Below, piece after piece: positions 21,201 through 30,300 of a stretch of DNA of 64,000 bases; positions within the stretch are counted from its first letter, which is position 1; every line of letters starts with the position of its first letter. Source of the stretch: Argyresthia goedartella (taxonomy: Eukaryota; Arthropoda; Insecta; Lepidoptera; Argyresthiidae); contig OX463816.1 in the NCBI GenBank assembly GCA_949825045.1, positions 18,983,243 to 19,047,242 on the forward strand, in the 5' to 3' direction. The notes beneath the pieces were generated by a model that saw nothing but the letters and a program-made list of their open reading frames with translations, made no database searches and had not been told where the DNA came from. Both the position numbers and the translations under genes were made by a program.

Positions 21201-22211
21201 CTCACACTCTGATAATGGTACATTTGAAAAAAATTGTATATACAAATCGTGTGAAATTACACTAGAACCTGAGCCCGAATCAATTTCCATCGTTAACTTT
21301 GTTTTATTAACTATAACATCCACCGTATAAGGCTTAACATACCTTAAATTGAACATATGGCATTCCTCACATTCGATTTCGTGCTCGGAAACCTCGGAAT
21401 CCACTTCCATGTTATATAATCGGGAGCCACGCGATTTCTTAAAACACACTTTTTTAAGATGCCCCTTTACACCACAAACCTCACACTTATAACCTTTATA
21501 CCGGCACTTTCCTGCTTCGTGGTTTTTTAACCCACACACTGAGCACCTCGTTACGTCATCGTAATGTCGCTGCGCACTGCAGCCGGCCCCAGCACCAGCT
21601 ATACCTCGAGCTGGCGCGCGTTGGCTGCTGACCTTGAACACCGGCTCCTCCTTGATGGTGGTCGTAGACGTGGTGCCGATGGTCCGAGCCGCTCGTGCAC
21701 ACGCCACCTGCCGCGCTACTTCTATCGCTTTCGCCAACGTCAGCGTCACGGTATCTTGCTCAAAAAGCCGGTTTCGTTCTGGGCCTGCCTTGTACCCTAA
21801 AACGAAACGATCACACAGCAGCTGCTCCAAGGCCGCGCCGAACCCGCAGTGTACCGCAAGTCCTCTTAATCGCGCTGCCCATTCTTCGGCACTTTCCCCC
21901 TCTGATTTCGACGCCTCGTAGAAATGTGCCCTATCGGCATACGTCGATCTCTTCGGTGTAAAATGCCCGTTGAGTAATTGTACTAATTGATCATAAGTCA
22001 GACCTTCCACTTTACTAGGATGGACTAAATCCCGCGCAAGGCGGTATGACTCATCCGACAAATGCGTCAACAACACGGCACTTCGGTCTTCTGCTGGTAT
22101 TTTGTTTAGTTTTATGAACTGGCTCAAACGTCCGAAAAATATTTGCCATTCTTGATTTTTATGGTCGAAAACGGATAAGGTTCCAATAATTTGAGCCATT
22201 TTCGTTTGCAC
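18252..22211 (-). CDS. Gag-Pol polyprotein, mag-like gypsy, 1319 residues
   Basis: A single fused frame. Gag-like helical region at about 10-180; two zinc knuckles at about 223-256 (CSVCGLKNHEAGKC and CEVCGVKGHLKKVC); aspartic protease with DSG at 311-313; reverse transcriptase at about 440-620 with FIDD at 589-592 (family usually YIDD); RNase H beginning LSVDASPYGLG near 735; integrase with an HHCC zinc domain (about 965-1005) and catalytic residues near 1024 (HIDYMS), 1079 (VSDNDVK) and 1117 (NGQAEN). The C-terminal tail ends a few residues before the purine tract. No stop or frameshift. Gag and Pol fused without a frameshift signal implies equimolar synthesis, with processing by the protease. 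Confidence 0.92.
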   Translation of the reverse strand: MQTKMAQIIGTLSVFDHKNQEWQIFFGRLSQFIKLNKIPAEDRSAVLLTHLSDESYRLARDLVHPSKVEGLTYDQLVQLLNGHFTPKRSTYADRAHFYEASKSEGESAEEWAARLRGLAVHCGFGAALEQLLCDRFVLGYKAGPERNRLFEQDTVTLTLAKAIEVARQVACARAARTIGTTSTTTIKEEPVFKVSSQRAPARGIAGAGAGCSAQRHYDDVTRCSVCGLKNHEAGKCRYKGYKCEVCGVKGHLKKVCFKKSRGSRLYNMEVDSEVSEHEIECEECHMFNLRYVKPYTVDVIVNKTKLTMEIDSGSGSSVISHDLYIQFFSNVPLSECEIKMCFYNGHKIVPIGYFEAQIQYMNKQHNVKLYVIRNGGPPLLGRDFMAMFKIGFIQLNHVRDSDVQVVLDRYANVWKEGLGRFNKFEIDLNLKPGSVPKFYKPRPVPFALKDKVNSELDRLVELGILLPVNSSEYGTPIVPVLKANGEIRVCGDYSVTLNKDLEIDKYPLPRIEEVFAKLGGGELDTKLDLSMAYTQCCLTEPSQELTTISTTKGLFKFTRLVYGLANAPAVFQRTMESLFRDIPSGVSCFIDDICVTSPDMKTHLERLELVLSRLQDAGLRLQKKKCEFFQTSVTYLGYVIDKDGLHTCPNKIKAIKEVLRPQTVTELKRFLGMVNYYRAFIPNASEILEPLHSLLRSDKNWNWGVEQEQSWETIRRELISDRVLAHFDPKAELILSVDASPYGLGAVLSQVENGQDRPLAYASRSLTNSEKNYSQIDKEATAIVFGIKKFHQYLYGRQEPFVLKTDHRPLLAIFGKKRGINVMGASRLQRYALFLSAYNYKIEYLSGEKNLVADYFSRSPISSSINNQRDELEEKHVNILNYFDEKTLPVMFKQIQQATLSDKTLDTVTKYIRKGWPKKIKCKSILPYFHCKNELEASEGCILRGHRVVIPLVLRKNILTELHKSHFGIVKTKSIARSKVWWPGIDKEIERMISGCEACTSQRAAPPRAPPAPWPVPSGPWQRIHIDYMSIGQRVFLVVIDAFSKWLECVHMCGGTNTAALISKLKYLFSRHGLPSTLVSDNDVKINSKEFQEYCEVNGIEHVTSPIYHPASNGQAENSVRTCKKMIKCALKDENLSMETLNEKLLSCIFEYRTTNHCTTGVPPAELFLGRNLRSRLDTISPLKRNQHNNSTCSVPSRQFKAGDIVLARHFINRKPIWTLGKIEKKIGMRLFLVTLTEFGITCKRHIDQILKYSGSHSTVLDFDEDDFSSVVNELPVESSSVLTDNSANPSTSTGTDSAQQPSNDYSLRPRTKHINYKE

Positions 22212-22214
22212 GCG

Positions 22215-22240
22215 AGGTTATAATCCCAACTCGTCGACAC
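22215..22240 (-). other. gypsy primer-binding site (putative)
   Basis: Immediately after the 5' LTR the element strand reads GTGTCGACGAGTTGGGATTA and continues TAACC. This resembles the complement of a tRNA 3' half with its T-arm, possibly tRNA-Ser. The match is imperfect, so the tRNA identity is uncertain. Confidence 0.45.
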
Positions 22241-22313
22241 TGAGATGTTTGCAATAAGACAACCGTGTTGTAGCGTAGTTACTTTATTACTGAGGCGCGA
22301 TGCATACAGCACA
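22241..22313 (-). repeat. gypsy 5' LTR (73 bp)
   Basis: Identical to 18138-18210. The right-flank target duplication is ACGAT (22314-22318). Confidence 0.92.
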
Positions 22314-22318
22314 ACGAT

Positions 22319-22490
22319 ACTATCCAACTGATGGGCTCTACGCCGAGAATGGTATTCTCACCGTGAGACAACTCTACATCCTTCGAGTGGTACTGCGTAG
22401 ACACTCCCTGACGCCTCTAAATCCAATAATCCTCCTTAAAATAGCCAGAACTGTACCGGAATTTGTTGCCTCACCTCATTAGAACATAAT
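22319..22490 (+). pseudogene. Second LINE RT fragment, right part
   Basis: Continues the LINE split by the gypsy insertion: a C-terminal segment containing LTVRQLYILRVVLRRH, typical of the region after LINE RT domains. The 5-bp ACGAT at 22314-22318 duplicates 18133-18137, confirming that the two parts were contiguous before insertion. Confidence 0.75.
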
Positions 22491-23299
22491 TTTAGTAATA
22501 GTAGGAAAACGGGAAATGATGGAAATATGTTCGGCTTTTATAGGCCATCAAAGGACCAAATGATAACCATGATTTTATAACCTGGTTAATGAACTATGAT
22601 GGATGAATATTAATAAATTTTATTATAGCAAATTCTGTTTTATTAAAGCAAATAAACGTAGCTTATTAATGTCCCCACATCGAGGCACAAACATGTATCC
22701 GGATACGAGTAACATTGATCCATAATCCACAACGCTGGTTCAGTGCGGGTTGATGGAGGGTTTTTACGACTACTACAAACAAGTAGAAATAGTAGCCGGG
22801 ACCTACAGTTTAACGTGTCATTCAAAACACTGAACGTCCGATAATGTACTTAAGGGGATACCTCGTCCGTGCAAAGGTCCCCGTTACTCCAGGCGGAAAG
22901 ACCCGCAGTGTGAGAGGGACGGAATCGGAAAAATTACAAAATTAGCTTAAATATCGCTATAAATATTTCAATAATAGGCAATTAAGGTATTGCCAAAACC
23001 CATCTGAATAAATATTTTTGTAGTCTTTGGTATGCAATCCAATTTGCCAGAAAATAAAAAAGTGTAAAATGAAATGAGGTCTTTTCAACAATTATTCCTG
23101 TTGAGCGAAATTCCTCCAATCGCGTTTCTGATAACATACAATCTAAAAAAAAACAAAATCGTTATATTAATTTATTTAACTTGGAACTTTTTATGAACAG
23201 CAGAGAAATAACTTCAAATAGTGACGATTTTGTCGATAACCTTAAGATAAATTGATCATCTCATTGGTCAATGATCAGTATTGGAACCTGCACCTCCTT
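22491..23299. other. Non-coding stretch
   Basis: No gene, repeat boundary or RNA gene recognised. Confidence 0.5.
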
Positions 23300-23353
23300 T
23301 GTGAAAAGCAAGCATACAACCAATTTTAATTGGTTGTAGGCTTGCTTTTCACA
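23300..23353. repeat. Compact near-perfect palindrome
   Basis: Two 26-base arms separated by two bases. The left arm TGTGAAAAGCAAGC.. pairs with ..GCTTGCTTTTCACA, with a single mismatch (A versus G, near 23314/23339). It could form a stable hairpin. No flanking duplication recognised. Confidence 0.85.
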
Positions 23354-24506
23354 TTGGTTGCTTTTCATGGAGCTCAGTTCTGTTTTATTAGACTTATATT
23401 TTAATGCATACCTAGATTTTAGATATTAATGGCTTGGTCATGGATTGGTTGAGATTGCCGTCGGGAAAAAATAATAAGTAATTTTTACTGGATGCTAGGT
23501 TTGGAAATGTTTTTTTTTTAATGAACACTTCCTACTGCCCCCTCTTTCCCTCTGCCCTCTCTCGCAGCTACGTGTGGATTCCTACCGTATTGTTGCTAAG
23601 TGAACGATCTCGCGACAAGATGTTATATTGAATTAATTATTATCGAGAAATATGGAAATTACTACGTGAGACTTACAGACGTACAGACTTAATAACAATA
23701 TCCTGATAAAAAAAAACTCCTTTGAAGCAAGATGCAACGCTGTGATTCGAGAAAAGGACGATGGGCGTTCTTGTATAGTCTGGGCTCAATTCTCAACAGT
23801 GGTAATACTCACGTCATTCGTTTGCTCGTTCTTGGAACTCTTCATTTATTTAGAAAAGGTAAATGGACACTAAAAAACATATTTTACTAAAATAAATAGT
23901 AAAAATATTATGGATTAAGTGGAAGATTTTTGGTATTTTTCTTCACAACCTTTAAAAATTTATCTTTACCACTGTGCAACTAAGGTCCAAATTTTTTATC
24001 AGAAATTTGTTCACTACAATTCCTTCTACTCCCCAGCATATTTTGTAGCTTCATTCTCCAAACACCAAATAAACTTTATTGTACTATGTTATAGAGGGTC
24101 TAAAAGAAAAGTATGGTAATATTTTAGGGAGTAAAAGAAACTGATTTCATCAGCTGTATTTTTCATTTCTTCATACAAATCGGTTGGCCGCTCGGCCTCA
24201 TCTCTACAATTAACATTGTGTTTGCGCCCGCATTAGACTTAGCTGCCAAAATGAATTATATTGTAAAAGAAATCAAATGGTAAAGATTTCATCATTGATA
24301 AGAAGAAAAACAAAAATATCGCATTTTATTTTTACCCTTTGCAATTGTAATCAAACTAAACGCAAATACGATGCGGTATCCGTGGTAATTATTTTTTGAT
24401 ACTTTAATTGAACTTGACTTAGTAATGTGAATTTGGTCTACGACAAGCAATTTTGCATTAAGTGCCTTCTTACAGTGCAATAATTTACATGGAGATATAC
24501 ATGTGA
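23354..24506. other. Non-coding stretch
   Basis: AT-rich. No gene, repeat boundary or RNA gene recognised. Confidence 0.5.
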
Positions 24507-24822
24507 TATCTGTCACCGTAAGATAGTTAACACTGTTAGTTGATAAACTAACGCGTTAGTTGATCGACTTTCGACAGATAGTAAACCAGACCCACAGGAT
24601 TTAAAATTTACGTTTCTTTTGTTCTTACATGTCTACCTATCACGAAGACTATTCGTGGGCTTCGCTGCGCTTGCTCCCTCTAGTCTTCACCTATGCTACT
24701 TTAACCGTTAGTTTATCAACTAACACGTCAGTAATCAGAACGCTAAAGTTTACTATCTGTTGATAGTTGACCAACAAACGAGAAAAAAACGTTAGCATTT
24801 TGACTATCTTGCGGTGACATAT
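24507..24822. mobile_element. MITE-like element with inverted ends
   Basis: Left end ATCTGTCACCGTAAGATAGT (24509-24528) is matched in inverse by ACTATCTTGCGGTGACATAT near 24803-24822. Further inverted similarity lies inside (GTTAGTTGATAAACTAAC near 24534-24551 against GTTAGTTTATCAACTAAC near 24709). The interior has a GC-richer non-coding patch and no transposase, consistent with a non-autonomous DNA transposon. Confidence 0.6.
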
Positions 24823-26433
24823 CTATGTTTAGTACTCATGGTATAAATGAAAGTAACCTTAAGAACTACTTACTTGTTTGTAATTGTGAGTGATAGAGTA
24901 TTCATCTATGGATAAATAGGTTTTTAATATATGAATGAATACCTATTCTATCTAGGTATTCTACCAAGATAGAATATGTTTAGCATAAAGTTAATAGTTT
25001 TTGCATAAAATCTAGCATTTCGTAAACAAAGTAGTGGGCGCACTGTGCTTCTACCACCGCGTTCACCTTGGCGAGAAATGATTGTCAATTAATGATGTTC
25101 TAATCACAATCAAAACGCAGTGGTCTGCAAAAGTTGCTATCATTTATTTTCTTTTTTTCTTGCCAAAGTATACCTTTGCGCGTAACGGACGCTATGTTTT
25201 GTATTGTTTGCTTGCTTCCGAACCTTTGAAGGAAAACAGGGACCCTAATAGGATCACTCCATTGTCCGTCTGTCTATCACACCCTTTTTCATCAGAAACG
25301 CCTGGAAGTATCAAATTGAAATTAATATAATTTACTCCTTAAAGTTATGAAAAAATTACTACTGGACCTACCTGACTGACTGACCCTTTCATTGAAAATG
25401 TTCTATTACGCATGGAAAAAACCTTTATTTAGACATAAGTTCGCCTTTGTTCATATGCTTTCTTTAAATGTTATGTGTTGATTTATCTGTGTGCGGTATA
25501 AATAATATGAAACTTAAAGATCAAGGCAATCAAAAGATACCACCGCCGCCGTTTATGTCACAATTTTCCTGAGTTTGCTCGCTACTCGAAAGGTAAACGT
25601 ACTTCCCATTTTCCTACAAAATTTGGCGAGAAGCTACTTTTTATAGCACAAGTAAACGGAAAAATACGAAAACCGTATTTTGTTATTTCTATCCTAAAAA
25701 AAATGTTTTTCGTGGAACTGTCGAAGAGTTCACCTGCACTTAGCTGTTTTTTTGTAAACTGGAGTTGACTTGTGATTTTGATGATAACCTGCCTTGTTTA
25801 TGATCGAGGTAAGATAAGAGTATCCTTTAAAAGGCTCGCGGATTTTTGTTCGGACTCAGTGCAGTCCGAATTTTGGCAAGCCTAATATAGGTGATTAACT
25901 GACAGCAATAAGTGTCGATAGAAAGTAAGTTTTCTTTTTACCGCAAAAAAATATCCTATGTTTATATGTGTGTGACGTCACTGTTTCTGGTTTCTAAGAT
26001 ACAGGTTATCCTAGTGTGGGGCCAGAAGCAATGTATGTTCTATTTATTTTTTCGCTGCAAAATATATATTGATACTCGATATTTTAAATCGTAAATAAAA
26101 TAATCGTATCACCAAAAACCATATTAATTCCAAATATAATAGTATTTTTTCGTAAACAAGAACAATATTTAAATCCCTCGTTTTTACGTATTGGGTGGTA
26201 TTGGCAACCCTTGTAAACAATTAGTATTTTATCAGTATATAAGACCAAACCTCCCCACAAGATATGGAGAAGCAGTGGCAGTCTTTATACTAATGCAAAT
26301 ACCGGCTTAGCATCATAATTAATTATGCACCTAAGGTTTTATATCTCTGACAACTGTCCTGGGGTCCAATACCAAGACATGTTTTACCGTTCATGGTAAT
26401 TTTGCGGATCAATTTAGGTTCCTAAAATGAATC
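24823..26433. other. Non-coding region upstream of the yellow-family gene
   Basis: Contains a partial copy of the 4258/34646 repeat near 25190-25325 (GACCCTAATAGGATCACTCC, CCGTCTGTCTATC). It also holds a copy of another dispersed repeat near 25985-26037, sharing GATACAGG.TATCCTAGTGTG and CCAGAAGCAATGTATG with 36683-36725. No gene seen. Confidence 0.5.
26236..26243 (+). promoter_or_regulatory. Possible TATA box for the yellow-family gene
   Basis: TATATAAG on the coding strand, about 900 bp upstream of the first coding exon. That exon begins after a splice acceptor (27134-27135), so a non-coding first exon must lie upstream. A start near 26265-26275 would suit, but there is no direct support. 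Confidence 0.25.
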
Positions 26434-26593
26434 GGTAGTAGATGTTGTGGTAACCCGCCGGTTCCGGCCACCTGGTAGTAGATGTTGTGGTAACCCGCCG
26501 GTTCCGGCCACCTGGTAGTAGATGTTGTGGTAACCCGCCGGTTCCGGCCACCTGGTAGTAGATGTTGTGGTAACCCGCCGGTTCCGGCCACCT
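26434..26593. repeat. Perfect minisatellite, 4 x 40 bp
   Basis: Four adjacent copies with no differences (26434-26473, 26474-26513, 26514-26553, 26554-26593). Each unit is about 57% GC in an AT-rich setting and contains CCGCCGGTTCCGG. The two frames open through it on the minus strand are by-products of the repeat and not genes. Confidence 0.95.
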
Positions 26594-27135
26594 GACTGTC
26601 TTATTTAGCAAAGACTTTTCAATTGTTCTAAGGCCGATACACGAGCCTAAAATTAGCAACTCGATTCGTAGTGGTTGAAATTTTAGAGACATCCATATGA
26701 AAATAAAGTTAATAACAGCTCACACTGCACCATGGCTGCTGTCGCTGCGGCAGAACAATGCGAAAATTGTGTTTTTATTGATTTAACAAAACACAGATTA
26801 GTTCAGTACAGATTTGATAAATTGATTTGATTGATTGATTGACTTCCTAATTTCAAACTATAATTTTAAGATATTTTGAATACCTGTGAATACCTAAGAA
26901 ATAGCAAGTTTTAAATAATTTAAGGTGAAATACATCTTTTTAGATTTATTATTTTCGTATAGTTCGCATTTACATATAATGTTTTAAAACTACAATATTT
27001 AAGTTTTTTTTTAAACATGTATTTTTTTAGGATTCGGTAATGTGATGTGCTTTAGGAGGAGTCAATGCGCTTCCAAGATGCGCATTTGACAAAACCTGCC
27101 AATTGCCTTACTATAATTCCAAACATTTGTTTCAG

Positions 27136-27372
27136 ACCCGTTCGCTTTTAAAGCCGAGATGACTTATAGCATGGAGCGGTTTTTCCTTCTGACCTTCTGC
27201 CTGGTCTGCAGTTGGCCAGGTCCTGGCAGGGCAGACCTGACGGTCATGCATCAGTGGGCTAACCTGGAGTTCGTGTTCCCCAATGAGACCACCAGGCTCG
27301 AAGCGATAGAGAATGGATACTATGTGGAGGGGAACTCGGTTCCTATTGATGTGGATGTGCACTATGTTAATG
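27136..27372 (+). CDS. yellow-family exon with start codon
   Basis: Acceptor TTTCAG ends at 27135. ATG is at 27159 or 27171, the latter directly before the hydrophobic signal sequence. Ends HYVN plus one base before donor GTGAGT at 27373. Bases 27136-27158 are 5' untranslated. Confidence 0.85.
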
Positions 27373-30300
27373 GTGAGTGTGATCGATGTATTTGGCTGGG
27401 TTGTGTTATTGTAATTGACTTACCAGAAGGGCAGAACCGCACAACGCATAGTGGGCAGACCACCTGCCAGATGGACGGATGAAATCTTCGCCATAGCTGG
27501 TAGGCAGTGGCTGCTGGAGACTCAGGCCCGGGTACCCAGCAGTGGGTGAATGTGAGCTAGTTGATTGAATTAGCTTTACTGTTGATACCGTTTCTGCGTA
27601 GTAAATAGCACTTTTAAGGGTACGGTACGGAATGGTACATTTTTGTTGAGGCTGGAAAGTGAGCAATAGGTGGACGAGTGAGTTTGAGGGTGGAGCCACA
27701 GGCAAGGCCACATAAGTCAAGTCCACACATATAACATGATTAAACTCATAAATTATACTTATAGCCAGATTTAATCTCATGACAATGACTGCTAGGTAAT
27801 TTATAAATATTAATGACATATATTGGGGGAATCATTCAAATCAATACAAATAATACACCAAACAGAAATTAGAAGATACGACAAGTAGACATAGAATATA
27901 ACATAATTTGTAAAGTAAATTAAGATATAAATAAAACTTATGTAGGTATTTCTGTCCCACGAGATCATGCTGTCACCAAAGTATTCCTGCTCCATCTTCG
28001 CATTTAAAGGCCCTGACATGTTTTCTCGCGCCTCTTACTCTCATGGAAACTGCTCTTATAACTAAGATTTGTATTTTCATTTTTAGCCAGTACACTATTT
28101 GAGAATACGCTTTTCCCCATTTCTCGTTAAGCTTTGATGCGGTTTTTAAAAAAAAAAAAACTTTTATTTTCAGTTCCTAGGGGTCCATCGCATGAAATGA
28201 CTAGTGGGGTGAATGAGGCTCTTAGGTCGTCAGCTGCTCGGTCTTATTTTGAGTGTTTCTCTCGGGTATGTCTCTGTGCTGTTTTTTGCCAGTTCAGGTT
28301 GCTGTAAGAGGAAGCGTCAGCATTTACTATGCGTACGTCGAAGAACGCTTTCCTTGCAGGTTCCCAAACACTGTTTTGTAATAAATCACCTATAAGTGCT
28401 GGTGGATTTATATTTGCGTATTGCATAATGGGTTCTATTGTGCTAATTCCCCAGGCTAGTTCGGCCCAATTTTTACAATTATCTCTGTGTTGATCATGTC
28501 CCTTTTTTATTAATCCTTCTTTCTTGGAGTTTAAGTCGAAATTATTCTCTCCGCATCCGTCGCAGGAAAGAAGAAGGTTTGCAGGTTCGTGGGCGTATCT
28601 AATAAAGCATCCCTAAACTGTAGCTGTGAGATCAGTATTATTTGCGGTAGTCGGGATGATAGTTAGCCATTGTGAAGAGTTCATTTCAACGACTCTTTGG
28701 ATATATCTTTTCATTTTATTTGGTAGTTTAGATTATGACATTACTTTTTTCAGCGTCTCTCTTTTTTCCCGCGATACATTTTTTTCTTTGATGGTATTCG
28801 TAGCATGAGTTTGATGGGCTAGTAAGTCTAAATTTTCGTCAGATTTGATGGCATGCGTTAGTATACTATTTGATTCTATCGATGTTTTATAACAGTCGTT
28901 GTTATTCATGGGGTCGTTAATGCTTAGCCCGCCAAGTTACACCGGTAGGCTGAATAGTTCAAGTTCTAGGACGTTATTTATCTGTCTAAGATTGATGGTA
29001 TCAGTGTTGTCATGATGGTTTGTTTTAAAGTGTGAAATTCCTCACAAGTGTTATCCGTGACTGTTTGTAAGTATCTCCATTCGCGTTGGAGTGATTTTGT
29101 TAAGGTTATATGTACAGTTCAGTTCAGTTCTTTATTGCCATAAATTACACGTTTATAAAGATCTTATGATAAAAACAATAATGAGTCAGTGTAATTTTAC
29201 TCATAAGAGTGTAGCAACTTATTATACAAGGATTTAAATACTAACAAGGCAATTATAATATAATTTACACAGTCACAAAGTCATAAAAGAATAAAAACTA
29301 CACACGATTATTTCAATTTTAATATCCTAAATAATGTCATTTTGTGGAATTCTATTTCGTTATCTTATTATTAATTAATTATAATTATAATATTCATATA
29401 AGTCATATGGACACATTTCTAATAGATATTTATTAAGTTTATTAAAAAAGGAGATTCCAGATAAAGCTTTGATATCTTCAGGCAGCTTATTGTAAAATTT
29501 TATTGCGGTCACCTTTGTGCTACGTGTGTGCGACACTGTTCTGCTCAACGGAATTTCTAAATTCAGTTTGTATTTATTATTCAGCCTTTCACGTACAAGT
29601 TGTGGGTGTTTTTACTAGCTTTTGATAGTAGTCCATTCGTTAACTTTTTCTTTGATGTATTATTTTCTTCCATTCTCGTCTCCGATGACGCCGCCCAAAA
29701 CCGATGTGAAAGTACAGTCTTCACTACAAGGTTCCCAAAAAGTCTGTTAGCTTCTTCGGTTGATTTATTTCTGACTATGGTATAGCTTTTTGAAGGTTCT
29801 GGGAAATAACCGTATTTTGGACCTAGTGACATCAGTTTTTCTAGCCATTCTTTTACATTTTTTAGTTTACCAAAATAGGCGGAATCATCAGCATACCAGT
29901 TTTGTACATATTTGCCAGGGTCTTTGCAGCTTTGGATTAGGGGTAGAATTCCGACTGGATACATTAGCATTGCTAATGGATCACCCTGTTGTTCCTTCCT
30001 TGATTAAGATGAAATCGTTTGAGCCTGATAGGCAAATGACTTCGTAACCTCTATATGTGTTAAAAGAAATATTGCACAGCGCGGCCAGTAGATTTTAATA
30101 TTCCAGAGCGTGATTGGGCGACTCAGCGCTTTGAAGGCATTCGCGGCATCTATTAGTAGAAGGTCTTCATCATCTTCCCCTTCATTAAAACATTTGGTCA
30201 TGGCATGAATCCCTCCTTCAATAACCGATTTCATACCTGCACATAGCTGATCAGAGCCACATGCTAGTTGAACATCTAGCCCTGTTGCGGTCGCCATGGC

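Larger units (their letters stand above)
18138..22313 (-). mobile_element. Complete mag-like Ty3/gypsy retrotransposon
   Basis: 4176 bp with identical 73-bp LTRs (18138-18210 and 22241-22313), a 5-bp ACGAT target duplication (18133-18137, 22314-22318) and one uninterrupted Gag-Pol frame. On the minus strand the LTR begins TGTGCTG, ends CATCTCA and contains AATAAA. A purine tract AGAAGAAGAGGAG abuts the 3' LTR. Such short LTRs recall the Bombyx mori mag element (about 77 bp, from memory). Identical LTRs and an open frame indicate a recent insertion into an already dead LINE. Confidence 0.93.

Noticed and set aside
26434..26593. CRISPR-like array
   Set aside because: The units are directly adjacent with no spacers, and the genome is eukaryotic; it is a minisatellite.
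26409..26692. Two overlapping minus-strand frames with repeated peptides
   Set aside because: They are produced by the 40-bp minisatellite (two frames open through a non-multiple-of-three repeat) and lack any other support.
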